The notes beneath the pieces were generated by a model. That model ran no database searches, was not told the DNA's origin, and saw nothing but the letters and a program-made list of their open reading frames with translations. A stretch of DNA of 11,043 nucleotides from Alistipes sp. (lineage in GTDB: Bacteria > Bacteroidota > Bacteroidia > Bacteroidales > Rikenellaceae): assembly GCA_031285485.1 (NCBI GenBank), contig JAITWC010000142.1:1-11043 (forward strand), written 5' to 3'. Every line of letters starts with the position of its first letter. Positions within the stretch are counted from its first letter, which is position 1. Made by a program: the position numbers and the translations under genes. Below, in pieces: positions 1 to 7,172 of the stretch.

Positions 1-144
1 CGCGGCCGCGAGCGCCGCCCGTTGGGGTTCGACCCCGAGCGCGGCGGCGCCGTAGTCGTCGATCAGGTGGCAGATGTGGCGCACGAACTCGAAATGCTCG
101 TCGTTGCGCAGGCGCGTGATGTACAGAGATTTGATCTTTTGCAT
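1..144 (-). CDS. Partial CDS, DUF6261-like protein of unknown function (N-terminus only)
   Basis: Reading the minus strand from the ATG at 144-142 gives 48 codons open to the window edge. The protein begins MQKIKSLYITRLRNDEHFEF and continues with VRHICHLIDDYGAAALGVEP. An N-terminus of the form 'K-I-K-x-L-x-x-x-R-L-R-N-x-E-H-F-x-F' is one I associate with the DUF6261 family, found mainly in Bacteroidota and of unknown function; this is recalled, not searched. No signal peptide or membrane segment is visible in the part present. No match to TAnnTTTG was found upstream on this strand. Its 5' leader, if long, would run through the 41-bp repeat array at 181-344. The C-terminus lies outside the window, so family and completeness cannot be confirmed. 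Coding status is supported by the unbroken frame and family-like start. Confidence 0.7.
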   Translation of the reverse strand, partial: MQKIKSLYITRLRNDEHFEFVRHICHLIDDYGAAALGVEPQRAALAAA

Positions 145-180
145 GATACAGTTCGTTTTTTATTGTGGTTTTTGTGGTTT

Positions 181-344
181 CGTTGTGCAACGGAGCCTTC
201 CCCGAAGTTTTTTTAAGCCTCCGTTGTCCAACGGAGCCTTCCCCGAGCTTTTTTCGAGCCTTCGTTGGGCAACGGAGCCGTCCCGGAAGTTTTTTTGGGC
301 CTTCGTCGCCCGACGGAGCCTTGCCCTTGTCGAACCGGCCCTGC
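181..344. repeat. Tandem array A: four 41-bp units with a conserved hairpin
   Basis: Units begin at 181, 222, 263 and 304, an exact 41-bp spacing each time. Each starts with a short inverted repeat: CGTTG-TG-CAACG, CGTTG-TC-CAACG, CGTTG-GG-CAACG and CGTCG-CC-CGACG. GGAGCC follows, then a C-rich segment, and in the first three units a T6-T7 run (208-214, 249-254, 290-296) and a final half like AAGCCTC or GGGCCTT. In unit 4 the T184-A189 pair of unit 1 becomes C307-G312, so pairing is kept while the sequence changes. Unit 4 decays after about position 322. There is no unique spacer between units, so this is not CRISPR. Function unknown. Confidence 0.9.
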
Positions 345-460
345 GCGCCCGCGCCCGCGGCCGTCGGCAGAACAAAACAAACCGATGCGGATAATTTTTT
401 CACAGACAGGATTTTTTGAAAGTTTCAGTCGCGAAGATACGGCATGTGAAATTACCAACG

Positions 461-476
461 CTTGATCCGGATCAAG
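461..476. promoter_or_regulatory. Perfect 16-bp palindrome, Crp/FNR-type candidate operator
   Basis: The sequence CTTGATCCGGATCAAG is its own reverse complement. Its core, TTGAT-CCGG-ATCAA, matches the FNR/FixK-type consensus TTGAT-N4-ATCAA known from Proteobacteria exactly. It lies 153 bp upstream of the -7 box at 629-636 and about 317 bp from the leftward gene start. Crp/FNR-family regulators exist in Bacteroidota, but their sites are less well defined, so assignment to that family is inference. A weak stem followed by ATTTT is the other possible reading. Confidence 0.4.
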
Positions 477-628
477 ATTTTCGGTCGGAGCGCATTTTTT
501 TTCGCCCGACAACCGCGTCTTCGATCCGTCGGGGCCATGCCGTTCCGTACGGGCGGTGTCGATCCGCGAACGGCCGGCGGAGCAAAAAGAAAATCACTCG
601 AAAACGACGGTTCTTCGGACGAATGCCT

Positions 629-636
629 TACCTTTG
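629..636 (+). promoter_or_regulatory. Candidate Bacteroidota promoter -7 box (TACCTTTG) for asnS
   Basis: TACCTTTG is an exact match to the TAnnTTTG -7 element used by the primary sigma factor of Bacteroidota. It lies 72 bp before the asnS ATG, which would give a leader of roughly 60-70 nt. No clear TTTG -33 element stands at the usual distance of about 19-21 bp, so the promoter may be weak or the match fortuitous. Confidence 0.45.
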
Positions 637-708
637 TCCGGGCGACAGACGTTTTTTTTGAAGGGAATTTGCGTCGCGATACAACAAAAGAAAATAATAC
701 AGGGAACA

Positions 709-2127
709 ATGCTAACGGGAAACAGAACCAGGATCGCCGAGGCGCTCAAGTCTCAGGAGCGGGGAACGGAGATAACCGTCAAAGGGTGGGTGCGCACCAA
801 ACGGGGTAACAAGAATGTGGCTTTCATCGCCCTGAACGACGGATCGACAATACATAACATTCAGATAGTGGCCGAACCCGCGCGGTTCGGCGACGAGTTG
901 CTGGGCCGCGTCACCACCGGCGCGTGTCTGCGCGTGACCGGAATGCTGGTCGAGAGCATGGGCAGCGGGCAGCCGGTGGAGCTCCAGGCCGCCGAGATCG
1001 AAATTTACGGCGAGGCCGATCCGGCGGACTACCCCCTTCAGAAGAAGGGCCACTCGCTGGAGTTCCTGCGCGACATAGCCTACCTGCGTCCACGGACGAA
1101 CACCTTCGGGGCGATCTTCCGCGTGAGCCACGCGATGTCGTACGCCATCCATAAATATTTCAACGACCACGGTTTCTACTATGTCCACACGCCGCTCATC
1201 ACGGCGTCGGACGCCGAAGGTGCGGGCGCGATGTTCCAGGTGACGACGCTCGACGTCGAACAGCCGCCGCGCACCGAAGACGGAAAGGTCGACTACTCGC
1301 AGGACTTCTTCGGCAAACATACCTCGCTGACGGTGAGCGGACAGCTCGAAGGCGAGTTGGGCGCCCTCGCGTTGGGTCAGGTCTACACCTTCGGCCCCAC
1401 TTTCCGCGCCGAGAACTCGAACACCCCGCGCCACCTTGCCGAGTTCTGGATGATCGAACCCGAAGCGGCGTTCTACGGCCTCGAAGAGGACATGAACCTT
1501 GCCGAAGACTTCCTCAGATATCTGATACGATACGCGCTCGAAAATTGTGCGGACGACCTCGCGTTCCTCGAAAAGATGTACGACGAGGAGTTGACGGCGC
1601 GGCTGCGGTTTGTGGTGGACAATGATTTCGTGAGGTTGAATTATACCGAGGGGATCGAGATCCTGAAAGCCGCCGTCGCGAACGGACACAAGTTCGAGTT
1701 CCCGGTCGACTGGGGCCTCGATCTTCAGAGCGAACATGAACGTTACCTCGTCGAAAAGCACTTCAAAAAGCCCGTCATCCTCGTCAACTATCCCGCCGCC
1801 ATCAAGGCGTTCTACATGAAACAGAACGCGCCCGACGCCGCCGGACGAGCCACGGTTCAGGCGATGGACGTGCTCTTCCCGCGCATCGGCGAGATAATCG
1901 GCGGCAGCGTGAGAGAGGAGAATTACGGCAAACTCAAAGCAAAGATAGAAAAAGAAGGCATGTCAGAGAGCGAGCTGTGGTGGTATATGGACACGCGGCG
2001 CTGGGGGTCGGCCCCGCATGCCGGGTTCGGCCTCGGGTTCGAGCGGCTGATGCTGTTCGTGACCGGCATGGCCAACATCCGCGACGTGATCCCGTTCCCG
2101 CGCACGCCGAAGAACGCGGAGTTTTAA
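709..2127 (+). CDS. asnS: Asparaginyl-tRNA synthetase (AsnRS)
   Basis: This 472-aa class IIb aminoacyl-tRNA synthetase charges tRNA-Asn with asparagine in the cytoplasm, using ATP. An N-terminal OB-fold anticodon-binding domain (about residues 18-115, with the stretch ITVKGWVRTKRGNKNVAFI) precedes the catalytic core. Motif 2 is FRAENSNTPRHLAEFWMIEP from F232, with R233 and E235 the expected ATP and amino-acid contacts. Motif 3 is GFGLGFERL at 439-447, ending in the conserved E445-R446. The asparagine rather than aspartate assignment rests on the FRAENSNTPRHLAEF form of motif 2. The frame stays open upstream to an ATG at 556, but that extension is unlike AsnRS and contains the likely promoter. 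The ATG at 709 gives the usual family length of about 465-470 aa and has an A-rich upstream region. rpoN follows after 12 bp, so the two are probably co-transcribed. Confidence 0.96.
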   Translation: MLTGNRTRIAEALKSQERGTEITVKGWVRTKRGNKNVAFIALNDGSTIHNIQIVAEPARFGDELLGRVTTGACLRVTGMLVESMGSGQPVELQAAEIEIYGEADPADYPLQKKGHSLEFLRDIAYLRPRTNTFGAIFRVSHAMSYAIHKYFNDHGFYYVHTPLITASDAEGAGAMFQVTTLDVEQPPRTEDGKVDYSQDFFGKHTSLTVSGQLEGELGALALGQVYTFGPTFRAENSNTPRHLAEFWMIEPEAAFYGLEEDMNLAEDFLRYLIRYALENCADDLAFLEKMYDEELTARLRFVVDNDFVRLNYTEGIEILKAAVANGHKFEFPVDWGLDLQSEHERYLVEKHFKKPVILVNYPAAIKAFYMKQNAPDAAGRATVQAMDVLFPRIGEIIGGSVREENYGKLKAKIEKEGMSESELWWYMDTRRWGSAPHAGFGLGFERLMLFVTGMANIRDVIPFPRTPKNAEF

Positions 2128-2139
2128 ATTGGATAAAGT

Positions 2140-3564
2140 ATGGCGGGAATCTCGCATAAGCAATTTCTCAAGCAGCAACAAACGCTGTCGCCGCAGCAGA
2201 TCCAGGTGATCAAGCTGCTCGAACTGCCGGCGCTACAACTCGAACAGCGCATAAAGCGGGAGATTGAGGAGAACCCCGTGCTTGAGGAGGATGATAAGAG
2301 GGAGAACGAAGAGGGCGAGGTTGAGCCCAAGGATATCTCGGTGGACGAATACCTCAGGGAGGACGACATCCCGAGCTACAAAACCAAAGCCAACAACTAT
2401 TCGAAAGACGACAAACAGCTCACGCCCACGATATCCGGAGGCCGGTCGCTGCACGAGTATCTGATCGAACAGCTGGGCTACAAGAACCTCGACGACCGGG
2501 AGATGACGCTCGCCCGGTTCCTCGTGGGGAGCATCGACGACGACGGATATCTGAGGCGTGAGCTGCGGGCCGTGGCCGACGACATCGCTTTCATGCTGGG
2601 CATCGACACCGACCGTGAGGAACTCGAACGAGTCCTTTACGTTATCCATGAGTTGGAACCGGCGGGCATCGGCGCGCGCGACCTTCAGGAATGTCTCGTG
2701 CTGCAACTCGAATCGCTGGGCGGCGAGAGCCGCGAACGCCGGCTCGCGATGAAGATACTGACCCGCTATTTCGACGAGTTCACCAGGAAACGCTTCGACA
2801 AACTGATGGCGCGGCTGGGAATCGACAGGGAAGAATTCCGCCTCGTGCTCGAACACATCACGCGCCTGTCGCCCAAGCCTGGCAATCTCTACAACGAGGG
2901 CGGCGGCGAGACGGTGCCCTACGTGACTCCCGACTTCCTGCTCGACACGCAGGACGGCGAGTTCACGCTGAAGCTCAACTCGTGGAACGTGCCGGAGGTG
3001 AAGATATCGAAGCGTTACCTCGACATGCTGCGCGGGATGTCGGGCCGCGGGGCGTCGACCGACGAACGCGAAACGGTGCAGTTCGTCAGGAACAAGATCG
3101 AGAGCGCGAATTGGTTCATCTCGGCGATCAGGCAGAGGCACGACACGCTGATGCGGACGATGACCGGGATACTCGACCACCAGAAGAGATTCTTCGAGAC
3201 GGGCGACAGGAGCGACCTGCGGCCGATGATCCTCAAGGATATCGCCGGGCGCACGGGCCTCGATGTTTCGACCGTCTCGCGGGTGGTGAACAGCAAATAT
3301 GTGCAGACGCCGTTCGGGATAATCCTGCTCAGGGAGCTCTTCTCGGAGGCGATGACAACGGAGGACGGCAGCGAGGTGTCGTCGCACGGGATCAAACAGA
3401 TACTCGTCGACTGCATCGCCGGAGAAGACAAGCTGCATCCCGTAAACGACGGGACGCTGATGGAGATCCTCAACGCCCGCGGTTACAGGATCGCGCGGCG
3501 CACGGTGGCGAAGTATCGCGAGATGCTGGGCATTCCCGTGGCGCGGCTGCGCAAGGAGCTTTGA
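2140..3564 (+). CDS. rpoN: RNA polymerase sigma-54 factor (RpoN)
   Basis: This 474-aa alternative sigma factor directs RNA polymerase to -24/-12 promoters and needs an AAA+ enhancer-binding activator to open them. All three regions are visible. The N-terminal glutamine- and leucine-rich activator-interacting region is at about 1-50 (SPQQIQVIKLLELPALQLEQ). An acidic linker at about 45-75 is region II. The core-binding and DNA-binding part has a helix-turn-helix at about 366-387 (DIAGRTGLDVSTVSRVVN) and the RpoN box ARRTVAKYRE at 452-461. The C-terminus after the box is complete. The ATG at 2140 lies 12 bp after the asnS stop, preceded by the A-rich GGATAAAGT. Length matches Bacteroidota RpoN. 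No activator gene is in the window, and I could not find a convincing -24/-12 site here. Confidence 0.96.
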   Translation: MAGISHKQFLKQQQTLSPQQIQVIKLLELPALQLEQRIKREIEENPVLEEDDKRENEEGEVEPKDISVDEYLREDDIPSYKTKANNYSKDDKQLTPTISGGRSLHEYLIEQLGYKNLDDREMTLARFLVGSIDDDGYLRRELRAVADDIAFMLGIDTDREELERVLYVIHELEPAGIGARDLQECLVLQLESLGGESRERRLAMKILTRYFDEFTRKRFDKLMARLGIDREEFRLVLEHITRLSPKPGNLYNEGGGETVPYVTPDFLLDTQDGEFTLKLNSWNVPEVKISKRYLDMLRGMSGRGASTDERETVQFVRNKIESANWFISAIRQRHDTLMRTMTGILDHQKRFFETGDRSDLRPMILKDIAGRTGLDVSTVSRVVNSKYVQTPFGIILLRELFSEAMTTEDGSEVSSHGIKQILVDCIAGEDKLHPVNDGTLMEILNARGYRIARRTVAKYREMLGIPVARLRKEL

Positions 3565-3814
3565 TTTGACAGGTTGTGGATCACGGGAGTTATAGATATG
3601 AAACCCGCACGACGTTTCGGGACGCCCGGGCAAACGGCGCGGTTCACGGCTTGCAGAGGTTCTGCAACGACCAAAACGCGGGATTCACGACCTGCACAGC
3701 CCGTGCAACGACCAAATGACAAGTTTCACGGCTTGCACGGGTTGTGCAACGACCAAATAATGAGATTCACCGCATGCGGAGCTTCTGCAACGACGCACAT
3801 TAATTTATTTACGT
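3565..3814. other. Intergenic region holding tandem array B, no gene
   Basis: This 250-bp gap between two co-directional genes is mostly filled by the 41-bp array at 3643-3806. An 88-codon frame starting at 3574 crosses it, but its protein is only a translation of the repeats and overlaps the next gene start, so I do not call it. No TAnnTTTG box is present. TTTG at 3565-3568 and TAGATATG at 3593-3600 are the nearest resemblance to a promoter, with one mismatch and a 24-bp gap that is too long. I see no classic terminator after rpoN. Confidence 0.6.
3643..3806. repeat. Tandem array B: four 41-bp units with a covarying hairpin
   Basis: Units begin at 3643, 3684, 3725 and 3766, again exactly 41 bp apart. 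The shared pattern is TTCAC, then TTGCA and, starting 20 bp into every unit, TGCAACGACC (TGCAACGACG in unit 4). TTGCA and TGCAA form the arms of a hairpin, clearest in unit 3 as TTGCAC-GGGTT-GTGCAA (3733-3749). The loop-closing pair is G-C in unit 1 (3656/3662), C-G in units 2 and 3 (3697/3703, 3738/3744) and G-C in unit 4 (3779/3785), so both sides change together. Unit 4 loses similarity after TGCAACGAC. The array ends 8 bp before the next ATG. No spacers are present, so it is not CRISPR. Confidence 0.9.
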
Positions 3815-4309
3815 ATGAAATATTTTTTGAGATCGATTAAGTATCTGGTTAAGATCGTTGTGCTGCTGGGGCTGATATTCTGGCTGATGCAGATGTCCGG
3901 CACCTCGGCCATTCGGGTCGAAGGGAGTGCGGTCGATTTCCTTCACAACTTTTTCGCCACCTCGCGGGGGCGGATATTTTCGTTGGCGCTGCTGGTTTGG
4001 TGCGCGGTGTATCCTTCCGTGGAGTTCCGGCGGCGCAACCTTTTTTACGACATCGCGGCGCGGCGGGAGGCGATAATCAAGGCTTTCGCGGCGGGTCGGA
4101 TGCGGCTCGCCGGCGAGGAGGAGGGGCGGATGGTGTTCCGCGGCGAAAGCCTCGTCAGAACGATCTGGTGGTTGGGCGACGAGGCCGTCACCGTGACCCG
4201 CTCCGCCGACGGAGGGATCGACATCGAGGGGCCGCGGCGATTCGTGATGGAGGCCGAACACAGGATTCCGAACTATGTCGGGGCCGGGAACGGGAACGAA
4301 AATGAGTAA
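3815..4309 (+). CDS. Two-helix membrane protein of unknown function
   Basis: I do not recognise a named family for this 164-aa protein. Two hydrophobic segments are visible: residues about 11-28 (LVKIVVLLGLIFWLMQM) and about 53-68 (RIFSLALLVWCAVYP). They are joined by a short linker of about 25 residues. A C-terminal soluble part of roughly 95 residues begins with a strongly basic patch (FRRRNLFYDIAARRE), so by the positive-inside rule the C-terminal part is probably cytoplasmic. The last residues are low-complexity (GAGNGNENE). The stop overlaps the S41 protease start in the arrangement ATGAGTAA (4302-4309), pointing to translational coupling and a shared role at the envelope; that role is inference. 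The ATG at 3815 lies 8 bp after tandem array B, so the array would form its leader. The ORF is long and its GC-rich codon use resembles its neighbours, which supports coding. Confidence 0.8.
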   Translation: MKYFLRSIKYLVKIVVLLGLIFWLMQMSGTSAIRVEGSAVDFLHNFFATSRGRIFSLALLVWCAVYPSVEFRRRNLFYDIAARREAIIKAFAAGRMRLAGEEEGRMVFRGESLVRTIWWLGDEAVTVTRSADGGIDIEGPRRFVMEAEHRIPNYVGAGNGNENE

Positions 4310-5993
4310 GAGAATAAAACACTGGTTGTCGGGAGGAGCGGCGGTCGTTGTCCTGGGATTGGGGAGTGCGGCTTTGCAGAACGATTTTGCATTGGGGCAG
4401 AATGTGGAGATCGCGGTAAACGTGATGCGTAACATTTTCCTCTACTATGTCGATCCGGTAGACCCCGACGCGCTCGGCAAGGGAGCCGCGGCGGGAATGG
4501 TGGCCGGACTCGACCCCTACACCGAGCTGATCCACGCCGACGAGAGCGAAGATTTCGAACTGATGACCACCGGCAAGTACGGCGGCATCGGGTCGGTCAT
4601 ACGACAGAAGGGCGAGTGGGTACAGATAGCCGAGCCTTACGAGGGTTCACCCGCCGCGCGGGCCGGACTCGATATAGGCGACACGTTCCTGAAGGTCGAG
4701 GGGCGCGACGCCCGGGGAATGACCACCGGTGATGTGAGCGCGGTGCTGAAGGGCGATCCCGGAACGAACGTCACCATCACCGTGCGCAAATTCTACACCG
4801 GCGAGGAGCAGACAATCACCGTGCGGCGCGAAGTGATATCCGTGCCGGCCGTCACATGGTTCGGCATGGTGGCCGACAGTGTGGGTTACATAAGATACGC
4901 CGAGTTTACCGACGGCAGTTCGGACGAAATACGCGGAGCGATAGGCGCGCTTAAGACGCGGGGAATGCGCTCGCTCGTGTTAGACCTGAGAGGCAACGGC
5001 GGCGGCATCATGCAGGAGGCGGTGAAGATCGCGGGCATGTTCGTTCCGCGAGGCACCGAGGTGGTGAGCATGCGCGGCCGCGGCGAAGGCACATCGAAAA
5101 CTTATCGCACCGAGAGCGAACCGCTTGAACTCGCCATGCCCCTCGCCGTGCTCGTGGACGGATACTCGGCTTCGGCGGCGGAGATCGTGGCCGGGGCGTT
5201 GCAGGACTTGGACAGGGCTGTCGTGACAGGACAAAGAACGTTCGGCAAGGGGCTGGTGCAGACGCCTGTCCCCGTCGGGTTCGGGTCGGTGATGAAGATC
5301 ACGACGGCAAAATATTACATCCCCAGCGGCAGGTGCATCCAGGCGATCGACTATTCGCAGGGACCGGAAACCGACAGCACCGGTGTGGGCCGCGGGCAGA
5401 GGGCGATCCCCGACTCGCTGATAGGCGAGTTCCGCACGGCCGGAGGCCGGAAGGTTTACGACGGCGGAGGAGTGATGCCCGACATTCGCCTCGGGCAGGA
5501 GTATAACAGCCGGTTCGCCATTGCTCTCTACTCCGAGGGGTTGGTGGATGACTTCGCCGACCGGTGGAGCCTCGACAACCGCGACTCGCGGGAGATCGCG
5601 CCGCGCACCTTCGCGCTTACCGACGACGACTGGGCCGGGTTCACACAATTTATGGCGGGCCGCAAGCTCGACTATGAGTCGGCCACCGGCAGCACTTTGT
5701 ACCATCTGCGCCGGGTGGCGGAGTACGAAAGATATCTCACGCCCGAGGTGGAGGCGATGATCGACTCTCTGTCGGCGCGGTTGAAGGACGACACCGCGAC
5801 GAACCTCGCCGTCTATCGCGACGAGATCACCGGCCTCGTCGAAGACGCGATAGTGCTCCGGAGACTGAACCGCCGCGGGGTGACGGAACACAATCTGGCG
5901 GGCGACAAAACACTCGACCGCGCGATCGAAGTGCTGCACGACATCTCCGAATACCGCAAGATACTTACATCACGGGACACGGAACGGAAATAA
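4302..5993 (+). CDS. S41-family C-terminal processing peptidase (CtpA/Prc type)
   Basis: This 563-aa serine protease acts outside the cytoplasmic membrane. An N-terminal basic stretch and hydrophobic segment (about residues 10-25) looks like a signal peptide or membrane anchor. A PDZ domain follows (about 93-170, opening YGGIGSVI and including SPAARAGLDIGD), then the tail-specific protease core with LRGNGGG. The catalytic serine is in DGYSASAAEI (S291). The general-base lysine is in GQRTFGKGLVQ (K316), 25 residues later as in E. coli Prc and B. subtilis CtpB. Q320 is the third conserved residue. A C-terminal helical region of about 170 residues follows. I chose the ATG at 4302, which overlaps the previous gene's stop, over the in-frame ATG at 4275, because it places the basic N-terminus directly before the hydrophobic helix. 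Its substrate cannot be told from sequence. Confidence 0.95.
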   Translation: MSKRIKHWLSGGAAVVVLGLGSAALQNDFALGQNVEIAVNVMRNIFLYYVDPVDPDALGKGAAAGMVAGLDPYTELIHADESEDFELMTTGKYGGIGSVIRQKGEWVQIAEPYEGSPAARAGLDIGDTFLKVEGRDARGMTTGDVSAVLKGDPGTNVTITVRKFYTGEEQTITVRREVISVPAVTWFGMVADSVGYIRYAEFTDGSSDEIRGAIGALKTRGMRSLVLDLRGNGGGIMQEAVKIAGMFVPRGTEVVSMRGRGEGTSKTYRTESEPLELAMPLAVLVDGYSASAAEIVAGALQDLDRAVVTGQRTFGKGLVQTPVPVGFGSVMKITTAKYYIPSGRCIQAIDYSQGPETDSTGVGRGQRAIPDSLIGEFRTAGGRKVYDGGGVMPDIRLGQEYNSRFAIALYSEGLVDDFADRWSLDNRDSREIAPRTFALTDDDWAGFTQFMAGRKLDYESATGSTLYHLRRVAEYERYLTPEVEAMIDSLSARLKDDTATNLAVYRDEITGLVEDAIVLRRLNRRGVTEHNLAGDKTLDRAIEVLHDISEYRKILTSRDTERK

Positions 5994-6003
5994 ACTCCTG
6001 ATC

Positions 6004-7167
6004 ATGAAGGATAGGTTGCAAAATATAGCGAGGGCCGCAGTAAGCAGCCAGGGAGCGATGCTACTGCTGTGGACAGGGTTCGCGGCACTGTCGCTCGGCA
6101 CGATGCTCAACATGGCGTCGCGGCTGAGCGCGCGCGAGGACAGCTATGTCAACCTGTGGGTGAAGTCGATGGTGAGGTTGAACCTGAACGGATTCGACGA
6201 CGTGATAACCGACGTCATAGACGACAACAAATCGATACCGTTCTTCATAGTCAACGAACGAACCAACGCCGTCGAGCGAAGCAGCCTGATAAGCGAAAAG
6301 ATAATCCGCGACCCCGGACGTCTCGGCCGCCTGATGTCGCAACTCGACGAAGCCGGACGCCACATCGTGGTAAACAACTACTCTTACGGCAACAAACATA
6401 TCTTCTACGGGAGGTCGCGCACGCTTGTTTTCCTGACGTGGTTTCCCATCGCGCAGATAGTGGCGCTGGGGCTGCTGCTGTGGCTGTGGATATTCACTTT
6501 CCGGTCGACCAAAATGAGCGAACAAAACCGCGTGTGGGTGGGGCTGGCCAAGGAGACCGCCCATCAGTTGGGTACACCAACTTCGTCGCTGCTGGGCTGG
6601 GTGGAGTTCCTCAAATCACAGCCCGTGGATCAGGAGACGGTCACCGAGATGGAGAAAGACCTGACCCACCTGATGAAGATCACCGACAGGTTCTCGAAGA
6701 TCGGGAGTGACACCACGCTCGAAGTCACGTCGATCAACGAACTCGTGGGCGAGGCGGTGATGTATTTCCGCAAACGCATTCCGCGTAATGTGGAGTTGGA
6801 CTACAACGGTCTGGCGATGGCGCCGGTGAGGGCGCGGGTGAACCCCGCGCTGTTCGAGTGGGTGATCGAGAATCTGTTGAAGAATGCCCTCGACGCGCTT
6901 CAGGGCCACGGAGCGATCGACGTTCGCCTGTCACGCGACGAACGCAACATCTACATAGACGTGGCCGACACCGGTCGAGGGATCGCCCGCGCCAACCGCG
7001 AAAGAATCTTCGAGCCGGGGTTCACCACCAAAACCCGTGGGTGGGGACTCGGGCTGTCGCTGTCGCGCCGGGTGGTGGAAGAGTATCACAAGGGAAAGAT
7101 ATTCGTGGTCGACAGTGAAGTCGGTAAGGGCACCACAATGCGGGTGGTGGTAAAACTTATCCCCTGA
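6004..7167 (+). CDS. Membrane sensor histidine kinase (orphan)
   Basis: This 387-aa kinase has two membrane helices, about residues 17-37 and 141-166. They enclose a periplasmic region of about 100 residues (38-140) that I cannot assign to a sensor family. The dimerisation/phosphoacceptor motif is KETAHQLGTPTSSLLGW with H187 as the predicted phosphorylation site. The HATPase domain shows the N box (NLLKNALDAL, N294), the G1 box DTGRG (322-326), the F-box region (IFEPGFTTKTRG) and G2 (GWGLGLSLS). All catalytic elements look intact. No HAMP or receiver domain is visible, and no response regulator is encoded in the window, so its partner is elsewhere. It starts 10 bp after the S41 protease stop, implying co-transcription and perhaps an envelope-related signal. 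The TGA is followed almost at once by the DUF4271 gene. Confidence 0.93.
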   Translation: MKDRLQNIARAAVSSQGAMLLLWTGFAALSLGTMLNMASRLSAREDSYVNLWVKSMVRLNLNGFDDVITDVIDDNKSIPFFIVNERTNAVERSSLISEKIIRDPGRLGRLMSQLDEAGRHIVVNNYSYGNKHIFYGRSRTLVFLTWFPIAQIVALGLLLWLWIFTFRSTKMSEQNRVWVGLAKETAHQLGTPTSSLLGWVEFLKSQPVDQETVTEMEKDLTHLMKITDRFSKIGSDTTLEVTSINELVGEAVMYFRKRIPRNVELDYNGLAMAPVRARVNPALFEWVIENLLKNALDALQGHGAIDVRLSRDERNIYIDVADTGRGIARANRERIFEPGFTTKTRGWGLGLSLSRRVVEEYHKGKIFVVDSEVGKGTTMRVVVKLIP

Positions 7168-7172
7168 CATTG

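Larger units (their letters stand above)
145..708. other. Divergent intergenic region, 564 bp, no gene
   Basis: This gap lies between the leftward DUF6261-like gene and the rightward asnS. It holds a 41-bp tandem array (181-344), a GC-rich stretch of CGCGCCC-type repeats (about 341-361), a perfect palindrome (461-476) and a -7 box (629-636). Homopolymer T runs recur at 208-214, 249-254, 290-296, 395-400, 412-417, 494-501 and 652-659. Short open frames exist in several frames, but none resembles a known protein. The 41-bp period is not a multiple of three, so frames through the array do not yield a periodic protein. Confidence 0.7.

Noticed and set aside
181..344. Series of Rho-independent terminators (hairpins followed by T runs) on the plus strand
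   Set aside because: The T runs sit about 15 bp after the hairpin arms, and no plus-strand gene ends upstream within the window; the adjacent left gene runs the other way. The exact 41-bp period is better described as a repeat.
556..708. N-terminal extension of AsnRS from an upstream in-frame ATG at 556
   Set aside because: The extra 51 residues do not resemble AsnRS, exceed the family length and overlap the -7 box at 629-636.
712..1761. Long minus-strand open frame opposite asnS, and similar ones opposite rpoN and the S41 protease
   Set aside because: These are antisense shadows typical of GC-rich coding DNA; the plus-strand products carry clear family motifs and the antisense ones do not.
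3566..3596. TTGACA / TATAGA promoter downstream of rpoN
   Set aside because: The spacing is 19 bp and this is the proteobacterial sigma-70 pattern, which the primary sigma factor of Bacteroidota does not use.
3641..3656. Sigma-54 -24/-12 promoter (GG-N10-GC with TTGCA) in array B, next to rpoN
   Set aside because: Only unit 1 has GG at the right distance; the other units have GA or GT, and the -24 element is poor. TTGCA is explained by the hairpin arm.
181..3806. CRISPR arrays
   Set aside because: Similarity runs through the whole 41-bp unit with no unique spacers, there are only four units per array, and no cas genes are present.
3574..3840. Small 88-codon gene across array B
   Set aside because: The predicted protein is a translation of the repeat, the frame runs into the next gene's start, and the 41-bp period would not preserve a protein repeat.
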